In this document: positions 35,334 through 44,139 of the stretch, in pieces | How positions within the stretch are numbered: position 1 is the first letter of the stretch | How the letters are laid out: each line of letters opens with the position of its first letter | Notes under the pieces: generated by a model | Database searches by the model: none | Told to the model about the DNA's origin: nothing | The model's input: only the letters and a program-made list of their open reading frames with translations | DNA from: Clostridium polyendosporum | GTDB lineage: Bacteria; Bacillota; Clostridia; Clostridiales; Clostridiaceae | Direction: 5' to 3' | DNA length: 64,000 nt | Assembly (NCBI RefSeq): GCF_018332455.1 | Contig: NZ_BOPZ01000002.1 | Span: 1 to 64,000, forward strand | Position numbers and translations under genes: made by a program

Positions 35334-36281
35334 ATGAGAAAATTAGCATTGTTTTCATATAATTATGGTAATGAAAAGATGAAGCAACTTGAGGAATTAG
35401 GTTATGAAATAATAATTAAAAAAGAGAGAGGGTTACGTTATACAGAAGAATTTAAGGATGTAGAAGTTTTGGTAACATATGACCCTTTTAATACATTGGA
35501 TATTTCAAAAATGAAAAACTTAAAATGGATTCAGTTGTTAAGCATTGGGTTCGATCAAGTACCAAAGGATATAGTAAAAAATAATAATATTAAGGTCACT
35601 AACAATAAAAATGGTTATGTAATACCAATAGCAGAATGGATAGTTGGTAAGATTTTAGAGATATATAAAAACTCCTATAAGTTCAATGAAAATAAAAGGA
35701 GAAAAATATGGAGAATGGATTTTAGTTTAATGGAGCTATATGGTAAGACTGTAGGCATAGTGGGTACAGGAGCTATAGCAGTGGAAACAGCTAAGAGGTT
35801 AAGAGCATTCGACACTTGTGTATTAGGTGTAAATAGAGATGGAAGAGCCGTTGAATATTTTAATAAAACTTATAATAGTGATAACTTAAATGAAATGTTA
35901 AGAAGTTGCGACATCATTATTTCGCTTGTTCCCAGTACACCTGAAACCTATCATCTATTTGATGAAAGTAAATTCAATTCCATGAAAGAGGGGGCTGTAT
36001 TCATCAACGCATCAAGAGGAGATGTAGTAGATGAAGAGAAATTGATTGAAAGTCTGAAAAGTAATAGAATTAAGGCCGCTGCTCTAGATGTTTTTGAAAA
36101 AGAGCCTTTGGATAAAGAAAGTGAATTATGGGATTTAGAAAATCTAATAATTAGTCCTCATAATTCATGGGTCTCTGAAAGTCGAGATGTAAGAATATAT
36201 AATACCATATACGAAAATCTGCAAAGATATCTTAAAGGTGAAGAGCTTATAAATTTAGTGGATATAGAAAAAGGCTATTAA
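35334..36281 (+). CDS. D-2-hydroxyacid dehydrogenase family protein
   Basis: The 315-residue NAD-dependent dehydrogenase has the nucleotide-binding motif VGIVGTGAIAVETAKRL (about residue 140). Catalytic residues lie in INASRGDVVDEEKL (Arg), DVFEKEPL (Glu) and ISPHNSW (His). It probably reduces a 2-keto acid to a D-2-hydroxy acid, or the reverse. It is first of a five-gene operon with two aminotransferases, an arginine-modifying hydrolase and a RocB-like protein. A likely role is disposal of the keto acid produced by one aminotransferase. The substrate is unknown. Confidence 0.88.
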   Translation: MRKLALFSYNYGNEKMKQLEELGYEIIIKKERGLRYTEEFKDVEVLVTYDPFNTLDISKMKNLKWIQLLSIGFDQVPKDIVKNNNIKVTNNKNGYVIPIAEWIVGKILEIYKNSYKFNENKRRKIWRMDFSLMELYGKTVGIVGTGAIAVETAKRLRAFDTCVLGVNRDGRAVEYFNKTYNSDNLNEMLRSCDIIISLVPSTPETYHLFDESKFNSMKEGAVFINASRGDVVDEEKLIESLKSNRIKAAALDVFEKEPLDKESELWDLENLIISPHNSWVSESRDVRIYNTIYENLQRYLKGEELINLVDIEKGY

Positions 36282-36314
36282 AGCATGCCTCAAGTACACT
36301 GGGAGGTGATAGGT

Positions 36315-37493
36315 ATGAAGAAGAATTTTTTAGCAGATCGATTCACTAGAGAGGATTTAGTACCTTTAGAGGTTATAGAAGATTTAGCTAATCAGTATGA
36401 GGATTTAATCAATCTAAGTTTTGGTGATTCTGATATAACTACAAATAAGAATATAATTAAAGCAGCTTTCAAGGATGCAAAAAAAGGGCATACTCATTAT
36501 ACAAAAAGCTTAGGAGACAGGGAGTTGCACCAAGAAATAAGCAACTACTATAAAGAAGAGTACGATTATTCTGTAGACATCTCTGAGATGATAGTTGTAG
36601 TAGGGGCTTGCCATGGAATGTTTTTAGCATTAAGTGCTGTTATAAGTCCAGGAGATGAGGTTATTATTCATGAGCCCTACTTTACACCTTATAAATCTCA
36701 AGTTGAACTTGTAAGGGGAAAGGCTGTGGTTATTCCTACCTACGAAGAAGATAATTTTGAAATTAGTATAGATGCTTTGGAAAAAAGTATAACAACAAAG
36801 ACGAAAGCAATAATAATAAACAGTCCTTGTAATCCAACAGGACATAATTTTTCAATAGAATCTATACTGTCAATTGCAGCACTAGCTAAAAAATATAATT
36901 TGCTAATTCTTTCTGATGAAGTATATTCCTCATTTTGTTTTAAAGAAAAATTTATCCCTATAACAACAATAGAAGATATGAAAGAAAGAACTATTACGAT
37001 AAATAGTTTTTCTAAAAATTTTGCTATGACTGGATGGAGAGTAGGCTATGTATTAGCTCCAAAGTATATTATCCAATGCATGAATAGAATTAATGAAGGA
37101 GTTTGTTACACTGCTCCGTCTATATCACAAAGGGCTGCACTACATGCCTTGAGACTTAGAAAAAGTGCAGAAGCGGAAATAATAAAGGAATTTAAAAAAC
37201 GTATGAGCTATTCCTATGAAAGGCTAAAAAATATTCCTGGAATTTCTGTTAGGGAGCCTGAAGGCACAATTTATTTATTCCCTAGCATAAAAGGTACAGG
37301 TTTAACTTCAGAAGAATTTTGTAAAAGACTAGCAAATGAGGCTCATGTGCTAGTTATGCCAGGAAATATGTTTGGGCACAGTGGAGAAGGCTACATTAGA
37401 ATTGCCTGCACAGTAGAACAAAAGAAATTAAAGGTTGCCTTTGATAGAATAGAAAAGTTTATATACAGCAATATAAAAGCCCCTTTTATATAG
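36315..37493 (+). CDS. Class I/II pyridoxal-phosphate aminotransferase
   Basis: The 392-residue fold-type-I aminotransferase has the PLP lysine in NSFSKNFAMTGWRVGY (about residue 232), the aspartate of ILSDEVYSSF and NSPCNPTGHNF. It resembles aspartate/aromatic aminotransferases of the AspC-like Igamma group. GGGAGGTGATAGGT before the ATG at 36315 decides the start. It sits between the hydroxyacid dehydrogenase and an amidinohydrolase gene. In that setting it may transaminate an arginine-derived amino acid, but the sequence does not give the substrate. Confidence 0.88.
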   Translation: MKKNFLADRFTREDLVPLEVIEDLANQYEDLINLSFGDSDITTNKNIIKAAFKDAKKGHTHYTKSLGDRELHQEISNYYKEEYDYSVDISEMIVVVGACHGMFLALSAVISPGDEVIIHEPYFTPYKSQVELVRGKAVVIPTYEEDNFEISIDALEKSITTKTKAIIINSPCNPTGHNFSIESILSIAALAKKYNLLILSDEVYSSFCFKEKFIPITTIEDMKERTITINSFSKNFAMTGWRVGYVLAPKYIIQCMNRINEGVCYTAPSISQRAALHALRLRKSAEAEIIKEFKKRMSYSYERLKNIPGISVREPEGTIYLFPSIKGTGLTSEEFCKRLANEAHVLVMPGNMFGHSGEGYIRIACTVEQKKLKVAFDRIEKFIYSNIKAPFI

Positions 37494-37513
37494 TTCAAAT
37501 GGAGGTTATGTTT

Positions 37514-38365
37514 ATGAAAAAAACTTATGTAAAAAATGCTACAGGTATATTAAAGAAAGTGCTTCTTTGTCCTCCAGATAATTTTAAGCTTCAACCCATC
37601 AATGTTATTGCACAAAGATGGCTTTCAGAAGGAAAAATGGCAGATAAAGAAGCTTGTTTAAGGGAGCACGCTGAATTAGTCCAAGCTTATGAAGAAAACG
37701 GAGTAGAGGTTGTATTGATTAAACCTGCAGAAGGTTTAACAAACCAGGTTTTTGCAAGAGACTTTGGTGCGTGTATTGCAGAGGGATATATATTAGGAAA
37801 CTTTAAAGAAGCCATAAGGAAGGCGGAGAGTGAAGTCTATGCAAAAAAGCTAGAAGAGCTAGGAATTCCATGTGTTGCTAAGTGTACAGAAGGGTATTTT
37901 GAAGGAGGAGATTTCTGGTTTTTAGATGATTGCACATTAGTGTTAGGTAATATTGCAAGAACAGATAGAAAAGGTTCAGATTGTATAAAAAAACAAGTAA
38001 ATGAATTAGGTTATGGACTTATGACAGTGGAATGTGATAAGGAATATTTGCATTTAGATATGTGCTTTAATATAGTAGCTGAAAAGACAGCTGTAATATG
38101 CAGTGAAGCATTACCTTATTACTTTATAAAAATCCTTGAAAAGAGAGGATTTACGTTAATAGATGTACCAAGGGAATTGGTATTTAAGCATGCCTGTAAT
38201 CTTCAAGGTTTAGGTGGAGAAAAAGTAATTTCAATAAAAAATAATAAGGATGTAAATGAGAGGCTGAAAACTTTAGGACTAGAGGTCATAGCTGTGGATT
38301 TAGTTGAAATATTAAAGAATGGCGGGGGACCTCACTGCATGACATTCCCCTTAGAAAGAGTTTAG
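37514..38365 (+). CDS. DDAH/arginine deiminase superfamily hydrolase
   Basis: The 283-residue guanidino-group-modifying enzyme is similar to dimethylarginine dimethylaminohydrolase. It has FARDFGA, EGYFEGGDFW (substrate-binding acidic residues), LHLDMCFNIV (catalytic His) and the terminal nucleophile GGGPHCMTFPLERV (about residue 274). Such enzymes turn arginine or methylarginines into citrulline. GGAGG lies before the ATG at 37514. Next door is a RocB-like gene, consistent with arginine-type catabolism. Plain arginine deiminase activity is less likely because full-length ADI is about 410 residues. Confidence 0.85.
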   Translation: MKKTYVKNATGILKKVLLCPPDNFKLQPINVIAQRWLSEGKMADKEACLREHAELVQAYEENGVEVVLIKPAEGLTNQVFARDFGACIAEGYILGNFKEAIRKAESEVYAKKLEELGIPCVAKCTEGYFEGGDFWFLDDCTLVLGNIARTDRKGSDCIKKQVNELGYGLMTVECDKEYLHLDMCFNIVAEKTAVICSEALPYYFIKILEKRGFTLIDVPRELVFKHACNLQGLGGEKVISIKNNKDVNERLKTLGLEVIAVDLVEILKNGGGPHCMTFPLERV

Positions 38366-38378
38366 GAGGGAGGCATCC

Positions 38379-40043
38379 ATGAAAAAATATTATGACGAAG
38401 TTGAACAGCTAACTCTAGAGTTAGTTAAAATAAAAAGCATAAATAATAGTGAGGGTGAAAGAGAAATAGCTGAAAAAATATATGAATATATAAGTTCAAT
38501 GGATTATTTTAAAACAAATAAAGATTTAGTTTGGTCTGTTCCTCTTAAAAACGATCCCTACGGAAGAATAAATGTTTTTGCATTAATAAAGGGTAAAAAA
38601 GGTATTTCAAAAAAGACTATTATTATTCATGGACATATGGATACTGTAGGAGTAGAGGATTTTGGAGAATTAGCACCTTATGCTTTTAATCCTTTAGAAC
38701 TTCAAGAAAAGTTAAAGGAATTGAAGCTAGATGAAGAGGTAAGAAGAGATTTAGCCAGTGGAGATTGGATGTTTGGGCGGGGCGTTACAGATATGAAGAG
38801 TGGAGTAGCCGCACATTTAGCGGCACTTAAAGAGTTATCTACTATGGCAGAGGAATTAGAAGGAAATATCTTGTTTACCTCCAACCCAGTTGAGGAAAAT
38901 CAACACACAGGTATTATAGAAGCCTTAGAGGTATTAACGGATCTAAAAAGTTCACAAGGTCTAGAGTATGCATTAACTATAAATAATGATTTTACGTCAC
39001 CTTTATATGAGGGGGACAATAATAAATATGTATATGTAGGTGCAGCTGGGAAATTACTTCCTTGCTTCTTTATTTTTGGAAAAGAAACTCATGTTGGGCA
39101 GTGCTTCGAGGGCTTAGATCCTAATTTAATTGCTTCAGAGTTGTTTAAGTTGATTGATTTTAATACTGAACTTTGTGATGAATATGAAGGAGAATACACT
39201 GTACCTCCTACATCCCTTAAGCTTAAGGATTTAAAACTTTCTTATAATGTACAAACTCCTTGTGCAGCTTATATGTATTTTAATTATTTTGTTCATAATA
39301 TTTCTGTAAAAGAAGTTGTGGAAATATTAAAACAAAAAGGCGAAGAAGCCTTTAATAATGCTATAAATTATTTAAATAGTGAATATGAAAAGTATTGTTA
39401 TAAAGTAAAAAAACACTTTACAAAACTTCCATGGAAATCTAAAGTAATAACTTTTGATCAGCTTTATAATGAAGTGAAGATAAAGCTTGGAGATAAATTA
39501 GATGAAGAAATAAATACAATAACTAAAGAACTTAAAACAAAAGGAAATGATGCTAGAGAACTATGCTTAAAAATTGTTGAAAGAGTAAAGCAGCTTAGTG
39601 AGGATAAAGATCCTGTTATTATACTTTTCTTTTCTCCTCCATACTGCCCACACAACACTTTAAAGTCTAATAACATTGAAGAAGATATGCTATTAAAGTC
39701 GCTTGAAGCTGTTTTGAAGGATTTTGCAGCATTAGAAAATATGAAAGACTTTAAGATACTAAGATTTTTCCCAAGTTTATCTGACAGCAGTTATTTAAAG
39801 GTAGATGATGACTATGAATCCATAGATACGCTAGTTAACAACTTTCCTAACTGGGAAAAGATATATAACATCCCTATAAAAGAAATTAAGAATCTGAATA
39901 TACCAGCTGTGAATTTTGGAACCTATGGGAAGGATGCTCACAAATGGATAGAACGTGTATACAAGCCATATACCTTTGAAACACTACCAAGGCTTACAGT
40001 ATATACTATAAAGAGATTTCTGGAAAATTCCTTAGAGGAGTGA
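38379..40043 (+). CDS. rocB: RocB-like M20 family peptidase
   Basis: The 554-residue M20-family metallohydrolase resembles Bacillus RocB, a protein of the arginine-utilisation operon with no firmly assigned reaction. Zinc ligands are visible in IIHGHMDTVG (about residue 88) and GRGVTDMKSGVAAHLAA (about 130). TSNPVEENQHTG follows. It is larger than typical M20 peptidases, as RocB is. It begins 14 bases after the amidinohydrolase gene and its stop nearly abuts the next aminotransferase. It may hydrolyse an acylated or dipeptide form of an arginine-related compound. Confidence 0.85.
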   Translation: MKKYYDEVEQLTLELVKIKSINNSEGEREIAEKIYEYISSMDYFKTNKDLVWSVPLKNDPYGRINVFALIKGKKGISKKTIIIHGHMDTVGVEDFGELAPYAFNPLELQEKLKELKLDEEVRRDLASGDWMFGRGVTDMKSGVAAHLAALKELSTMAEELEGNILFTSNPVEENQHTGIIEALEVLTDLKSSQGLEYALTINNDFTSPLYEGDNNKYVYVGAAGKLLPCFFIFGKETHVGQCFEGLDPNLIASELFKLIDFNTELCDEYEGEYTVPPTSLKLKDLKLSYNVQTPCAAYMYFNYFVHNISVKEVVEILKQKGEEAFNNAINYLNSEYEKYCYKVKKHFTKLPWKSKVITFDQLYNEVKIKLGDKLDEEINTITKELKTKGNDARELCLKIVERVKQLSEDKDPVIILFFSPPYCPHNTLKSNNIEEDMLLKSLEAVLKDFAALENMKDFKILRFFPSLSDSSYLKVDDDYESIDTLVNNFPNWEKIYNIPIKEIKNLNIPAVNFGTYGKDAHKWIERVYKPYTFETLPRLTVYTIKRFLENSLEE

Positions 40044-40048
40044 AAATT

Positions 40049-41320
40049 ATGAGTAATCTATATGAAAGATGCAGTAAGGTTATGCCGCCTGCTGCAAATA
40101 GAGCTACAAAATTAGGTGTTACAAGTGGGAAGGGCTCTTATTTGTATACGGAAGAGGGGAAGAAGGTTTTAGATTTTGCTAGTGGTGTGGCGGTATGCAA
40201 TGTAGGACATAATAATGATCTAGTAAACAAGGCAGCAATTGAGCAAATCAATAAATTAGTTCATGGTTGTCACAATGTAGTATATTATGAAAGTTATGTG
40301 GAGCTTGCTGAAAAGCTAGTAGAGATAACTGGAAATGATACTATGGTTTACTTTAGTAATAGTGGAGCAGAAGCAAATGAAGGAGCAATAAAATTAGCTA
40401 AATATGTAACGGGAAGACCAGCCCTCATAGCATTTAAAGGCTCCTTCCACGGAAGAACTATTGCTACTACTTCTATAACTAGCTCAATCTCTGCATATAG
40501 AAAAAATTACGAGGGCTTACTTCCAAGTGTATACTTTGCAGAGTATCCTAATTCCTTTAGAGGACGTTTTAAAGAAAAAGATGGAGGGTATAAGGGCTGT
40601 ATTGATGAATTAGAAGATATGTTCAAAAAAATAATAGATCCTTTTAGTGTTGCAGCTATGATTCTTGAGTCAGTTCAAGGAGAAGGTGGATACATTGTAC
40701 CACCAGTAGAGTTTATGCAAGAAATAAGAAACATTTGTGATAGATACGGAATTCTTTTAATACTTGATGAAATACAAACAGGGTTTGGACGAACAGGTAA
40801 GATGTTTGCTTATGAACATTTTGGTATTAAGCCAGATATAATTTCCTGTGCAAAGGCCATTGCATCAGGTTTTCCACTAAGTGCTGTCATTGCTAAGAAA
40901 GAAATAATGGAAAAATGGCAAGCTGGAGCACATGGAGTCACTTTTGGAGGTAATCCTGTTTCTTGTGCAGCAGCTCTAGCAACAATAGATATTTTAGAAA
41001 AAGGTGCCATTAAGAATGCAGAGGAAATGGGAAGTTACTTTAAGGAAAGATTATTAAAATTACAAGAAAAATATGACGCTATCGGTGAGGTTAGAGGATT
41101 AGGCTTAATGCTTGCAATAGAATTAGTAGACAAAAACTTTGAGCCTAATAGTAAGTTAGTAAAAAGCGTAATTGAGAATTGTTTAGATAAAGGTCTGCTG
41201 TTGCTATCCTGCGGAACAGACAAAAATGTAATAAGATTTATTCCTCCTACTACTGTTAGTAAGTATGAGATAGATGAAGCACTAGCGATTTTAGATGAAG
41301 CATTCAAAGCTTGTGTATAG
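40049..41320 (+). CDS. Class III aminotransferase (ornithine/GABA type)
   Basis: The 423-residue PLP enzyme is similar to acetylornithine, ornithine and 4-aminobutyrate aminotransferases. It has NSGAEANEGAIKLAKYVTGR, FHGRTIATTS, ILDEIQTGFGRTGKMFAYEH and the PLP lysine in SCAKAIASGFPLSAV (about residue 272). AGAGGAG precedes ATG 40049; an upstream ATG at 40040 overlaps the rocB stop and is less well placed. As last gene of the operon it could remove the delta-amino group of ornithine or a related diamine. The substrate is not resolvable from sequence alone. Confidence 0.88.
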   Translation: MSNLYERCSKVMPPAANRATKLGVTSGKGSYLYTEEGKKVLDFASGVAVCNVGHNNDLVNKAAIEQINKLVHGCHNVVYYESYVELAEKLVEITGNDTMVYFSNSGAEANEGAIKLAKYVTGRPALIAFKGSFHGRTIATTSITSSISAYRKNYEGLLPSVYFAEYPNSFRGRFKEKDGGYKGCIDELEDMFKKIIDPFSVAAMILESVQGEGGYIVPPVEFMQEIRNICDRYGILLILDEIQTGFGRTGKMFAYEHFGIKPDIISCAKAIASGFPLSAVIAKKEIMEKWQAGAHGVTFGGNPVSCAAALATIDILEKGAIKNAEEMGSYFKERLLKLQEKYDAIGEVRGLGLMLAIELVDKNFEPNSKLVKSVIENCLDKGLLLLSCGTDKNVIRFIPPTTVSKYEIDEALAILDEAFKACV

Positions 41321-41728
41321 CTTCCTTAGTATATTACAAGATTGGTTTATTAATACATCTATATTTTTATTATTATTCAGCAACGGGTGAAGGTGTAACA
41401 GCGTAGTAATGCTTGTACTCCGCAATGGACATGCGTTACCTATGCTAGTACACCTGAACTTGTTGCTGATTTTGTTTAAAAGCATCTTGGGTTTGGGGAT
41501 ATGGGTTCAGCTTCTTAGGTTTAATAAAATCTGTAGAGAGAATCAGACATGCTTTTTTATTGCTTCTAAACCTGCCGTTGCTACTGAATAATTTGTATTT
41601 TCTTTTTGAAGGTTCTGAAGGTTCCACGAGGACAAATTATTTAGGATCTTTTTTAAAAGATGATATCTCACTAAGTATTCATCCTTATTTATCACTATTA
41701 AAATATTAGAGTGATTTAAATATAAAAA
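41321..41728. other. Structured region with decayed coding sequence
   Basis: A large imperfect hairpin spans about 41378-41470: CAGCAAC with GTTGCTG outside, GGTGT with ACACC, then GCGTAG/TAATGC paired with GCGTTA/CTATGC around a bulge. To its right, minus-strand frames at 41445-41743 look like broken coding sequence, possibly an old transposase, but I cannot assign them. Confidence 0.45.
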
Positions 41729-41750
41729 AGGTACAGTAGACACTGTACCT
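41729..41750 (-). terminator. Minus-strand terminator beyond tRNA-Leu
   Basis: AGGTACAGT pairs with ACTGTACCT, and on the minus strand six T residues follow. It probably catches read-through from the tRNA gene. Confidence 0.7.
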
Positions 41751-41769
41751 AGTTACAAGCAAATAAAAA

Positions 41770-41795
41770 ATCCACACTTTAGTAAAAGTGTGGAT
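41770..41795 (-). terminator. tRNA-Leu terminator
   Basis: ATCCACACTTT and AAAGTGTGGAT form an 11-bp stem; on the minus strand TTTTTATTTG follows. It lies directly after the tRNA gene. Confidence 0.9.
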
Positions 41796-41800
41796 AACTA

Positions 41801-41887
41801 TGGTGCCGAAGGCGGGAGTCGAACCCGCACGAGTGTTAGCTCGGCGGATTTTGAGTCCGCTGCGTCTGCCAATTCCACCACTCCGGC
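41801..41887 (-). tRNA. tRNA-Leu (anticodon CAA)
   Basis: This 87-base class II tRNA is read on the minus strand. Acceptor GCCGGAG pairs with CTTCGGC. The D-arm region is TGGTGGAATTGGCAGACGCA, the anticodon stem GCGGA/TCCGC has loop CTCAAAA (anticodon CAA), and a long variable arm follows. The T-arm is GCGGGTTCGACTCCCGC, with an encoded CCA end. All features expected for tRNA-Leu are present. It is isolated from other tRNAs. Confidence 0.97.
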
Positions 41888-42071
41888 AAGTAACAAATTA
41901 ATTTTAACATATCTTTCAAATTAATTCAATAGATTCTTATATAGTTTTTTAAAAAGAGCAATTTTTACATAGATGTATAACTATATAGTGTGAAAAAAAT
42001 GTAAACTTTAGTAAATAAAACGCGTATATGGTTAAATTTTTAAAAAATTTGCATTTTTTTTAAGAAATATA

Positions 42072-42126
42072 TTGTTACAATGGATTACTTTTGCTAGAAT
42101 ATACATAGGTTAGATAATTTCTAACC
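42072..42126 (+). promoter_or_regulatory. Promoter and 5'-terminal hairpin of the GGGtGRT operon
   Basis: TTGTTA (42072-42077), a 17-base spacer and TAGAAT (42095-42100) predict a start near 42107. At exactly that point the stem GGTTAGA/TCTAACC (42108-42126) begins. A hairpin at the very 5' end can protect mRNA from 5' decay. Confidence 0.6.
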
Positions 42127-42229
42127 CAGAGGGAACAAAAATGACCCAGTAGCAATAAACTATAGTTCTTCTAATTTATTCAATATTAGATAGCTATAAT
42201 TATAAATATTAGGGAGGAGACAAACAATT

Positions 42230-42922
42230 ATGATGTATTCAAGAGAAGTTGAAGAAATGTGTATAGTTGCTAAAGGCCCAAATCATGGACCAGCTGCAAT
42301 TCCTGTAGAAGGAAAATGGGTACAAGCTAAAGAAGTTAAGGACATATCAGGTTTAACTCACGGAGTAGGTTGGTGTGCACCACAACAAGGAGCTTGTAAG
42401 CTTACACTTAATGTTAAAGATGGACTTATAGAAGAGGCTTTAGTTGAAACAATAGGTTGTTCAGGAATGACTCACTCAGCTGCTATGGCTTCAGAAATAT
42501 TACCAGGAAAAACTATATTAGAAGCTTTAAACACAGACTTAGTTTGTGATGCTATAAATACTGCAATGAGAGAACTATTCCTTCAAATCGTTTACGGAAG
42601 AACACAAACTGCTTTCTCAGAAGGCGGACTTCCAATAGGAGCAGGTCTTGAGGATTTAGGAAAGGGTTTAAGAAGCCAAGTTGGTACTATGTACGGAACT
42701 ATAGCTAAGGGATCAAGATACTTAGAAATGGCTGAAGGATATATAACTAAGACTGCATTAGATGCTGATGATCAAATCATTGGATACAAATTCGTTCACC
42801 TTGGAAAGATGATGGAAATGGTAGCTAAGGGAATGGATGCTAATGAAGCATTAGAAAAAGCAACAGGACAATACGGAAGATTCGACGAAGCTGTAAAAGT
42901 TATAGACCCAAGACACGAATAA
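42230..42922 (+). CDS. NifU/IscU-like iron-sulfur scaffold family protein
   Basis: The 230-residue protein is related to the NifU N-terminal (IscU-like) scaffold. VGWCAPQQGACK (about residue 45) and ETIGCSGMTHSAAMASEILPGKT (about 75-97) recall the GCxASxAS...GKT pattern, and CDAIN supplies a further cysteine. It always travels with a GGGtGRT-family gene in anaerobes, and here the two are 21 bases apart. Codons are noticeably richer in C-ending forms than neighbouring genes, a sign of high expression. The role of the pair is not known; iron-sulfur or redox work is likely. The first or second ATG may be the start. Confidence 0.8.
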   Translation: MMYSREVEEMCIVAKGPNHGPAAIPVEGKWVQAKEVKDISGLTHGVGWCAPQQGACKLTLNVKDGLIEEALVETIGCSGMTHSAAMASEILPGKTILEALNTDLVCDAINTAMRELFLQIVYGRTQTAFSEGGLPIGAGLEDLGKGLRSQVGTMYGTIAKGSRYLEMAEGYITKTALDADDQIIGYKFVHLGKMMEMVAKGMDANEALEKATGQYGRFDEAVKVIDPRHE

Positions 42923-42943
42923 TTTTGAAGGAGGAAATTTAAA

Positions 42944-43945
42944 ATGGCATTATTTGAAAGTTATGAAAGAAGAATAGATAAGATTACACCAGTTCTTGAA
43001 AAATACGGAATGAAGTCATTAGAAGAAGCTAAGGAACTTTGTGCTTCATATGGAGTAGATCCATATACTATAACAAAGGAAACTCAACCAATAGCATTCG
43101 AAAATGCTGCTTGGGCATACGTTTTAGGTGCTGCTATAGCTATAAAGAAGGGTTGCGCTAAGGCTGCTGAAGCTGCTGAAGCAATCGGAGAAGGATTACA
43201 AGCTTTCTGTATTCCTGGATCAGTTGCAGAGGACAGAAAAGTTGGATTAGGACACGGAAACTTAGGTGGAATGCTTTTAAGAGAAGAAACTAAGTGTTTC
43301 GCATTCTTAGCAGGACATGAATCATTTGCTGCTGCTGAAGGTGCTATAAAGATAGCAGAAAAAGCTAACAAGGTTAGAAAAGAGCCATTAAGAGTAATAC
43401 TTAACGGTCTTGGAAAAGATGCTGCTATGATAATATCAAGAATCAACGGATTCACATATGTTCAAACTAAGTTTGACTACTACACTGGAAAGCTTGAAAT
43501 AGTTAAAGAAACAGCTTACTCAAACGGAGCAAGAGCAAAGGTTAAGTGCTACGGTTCTGATGACGTTAGAGAAGGTGTTGCTATAATGCACCATGAGGGA
43601 GTTGACGTATCAATCACTGGTAACTCAACTAACCCAACAAGATTCCAACATCCAGTTGCTGGTACTTATAAGAAAGAAATGATTGATCTAGGTAAGAAGT
43701 ACTTCTCAGTTGCATCAGGTGGTGGTACTGGTAGAACACTTCACCCAGATAACATGGCTGCAGGTCCAGCTTCATACGGTATGACTGATACAATGGGAAG
43801 AATGCACTCAGATGCTCAATTCGCAGGATCATCATCAGTTCCAGCTCACGTTGAAATGATGGGATTCTTAGGAATGGGTAACAACCCAATGGTTGGTGCT
43901 ACAGTTGCAGTAGCAGTTGCTATAGAAGAAGCAATGAGCAAGTAA
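42944..43945 (+). CDS. GGGtGRT family protein
   Basis: The 333-residue protein is named for the motif it contains, SVASGGGTGRTLHPDN (about residue 258). It is conserved and abundant in anaerobic Clostridia but has no established function. It also shows GLGHGNLGGMLLREETKCFAFLAGHESFAAAEGA, and has three cysteines early in the chain. It follows an IscU-like gene from a GGAGG site and shares its optimal codon use (AAC, TAC, TTC, CAC), so it is probably one of the best expressed genes in the window. A strong terminator ends the operon. Confidence 0.88.
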   Translation: MALFESYERRIDKITPVLEKYGMKSLEEAKELCASYGVDPYTITKETQPIAFENAAWAYVLGAAIAIKKGCAKAAEAAEAIGEGLQAFCIPGSVAEDRKVGLGHGNLGGMLLREETKCFAFLAGHESFAAAEGAIKIAEKANKVRKEPLRVILNGLGKDAAMIISRINGFTYVQTKFDYYTGKLEIVKETAYSNGARAKVKCYGSDDVREGVAIMHHEGVDVSITGNSTNPTRFQHPVAGTYKKEMIDLGKKYFSVASGGGTGRTLHPDNMAAGPASYGMTDTMGRMHSDAQFAGSSSVPAHVEMMGFLGMGNNPMVGATVAVAVAIEEAMSK

Positions 43946-43979
43946 TTCTTGTCATAACCATTAATTATATTGTCTCAAT

Positions 43980-44026
43980 AAAAAGGTCCTCATCTGTCAC
44001 AAAGGTGGCAGGTGGGGACCTTTTTA
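43980..44026. terminator. Terminator of the GGGtGRT operon
   Basis: AAAAGGTCC-CATCTGTCAC pairs with GTGGCAGGTG-GGACCTTTTT over about 18 bp, with T and A runs on the two sides. Confidence 0.92.
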
Positions 44027-44030
44027 TTTG

Positions 44031-44099
44031 TTGCTATTTTATTGATTTAAATCTGACTAAAGCTGAACAGGCATCGAGCCTATCCAGCTTTAGTTTTTA
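44031..44099 (+). repeat. Dispersed two-hairpin repeat, copy 3
   Basis: TTGCTATTTTATTGATTTAA and ATCTGA precede the stem CTAAAGCTGAACAGGC / GCCTATCCAGCTTTAG. The tip reads AGGCATCGAGCCT, a rearranged form of the family core. Confidence 0.75.
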
Positions 44100-44139
44100 T
44101 ATTCAACATCGTTATTTTAGTACATATTGAATTATTTTG

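Noticed and set aside
41445-41743. IS110-like transposase remnant on the minus strand
   Set aside because: Only short, weak resemblances in two different frames; no DDE/DEDD residues and no IS ends could be shown. Kept only as an unexplained region.
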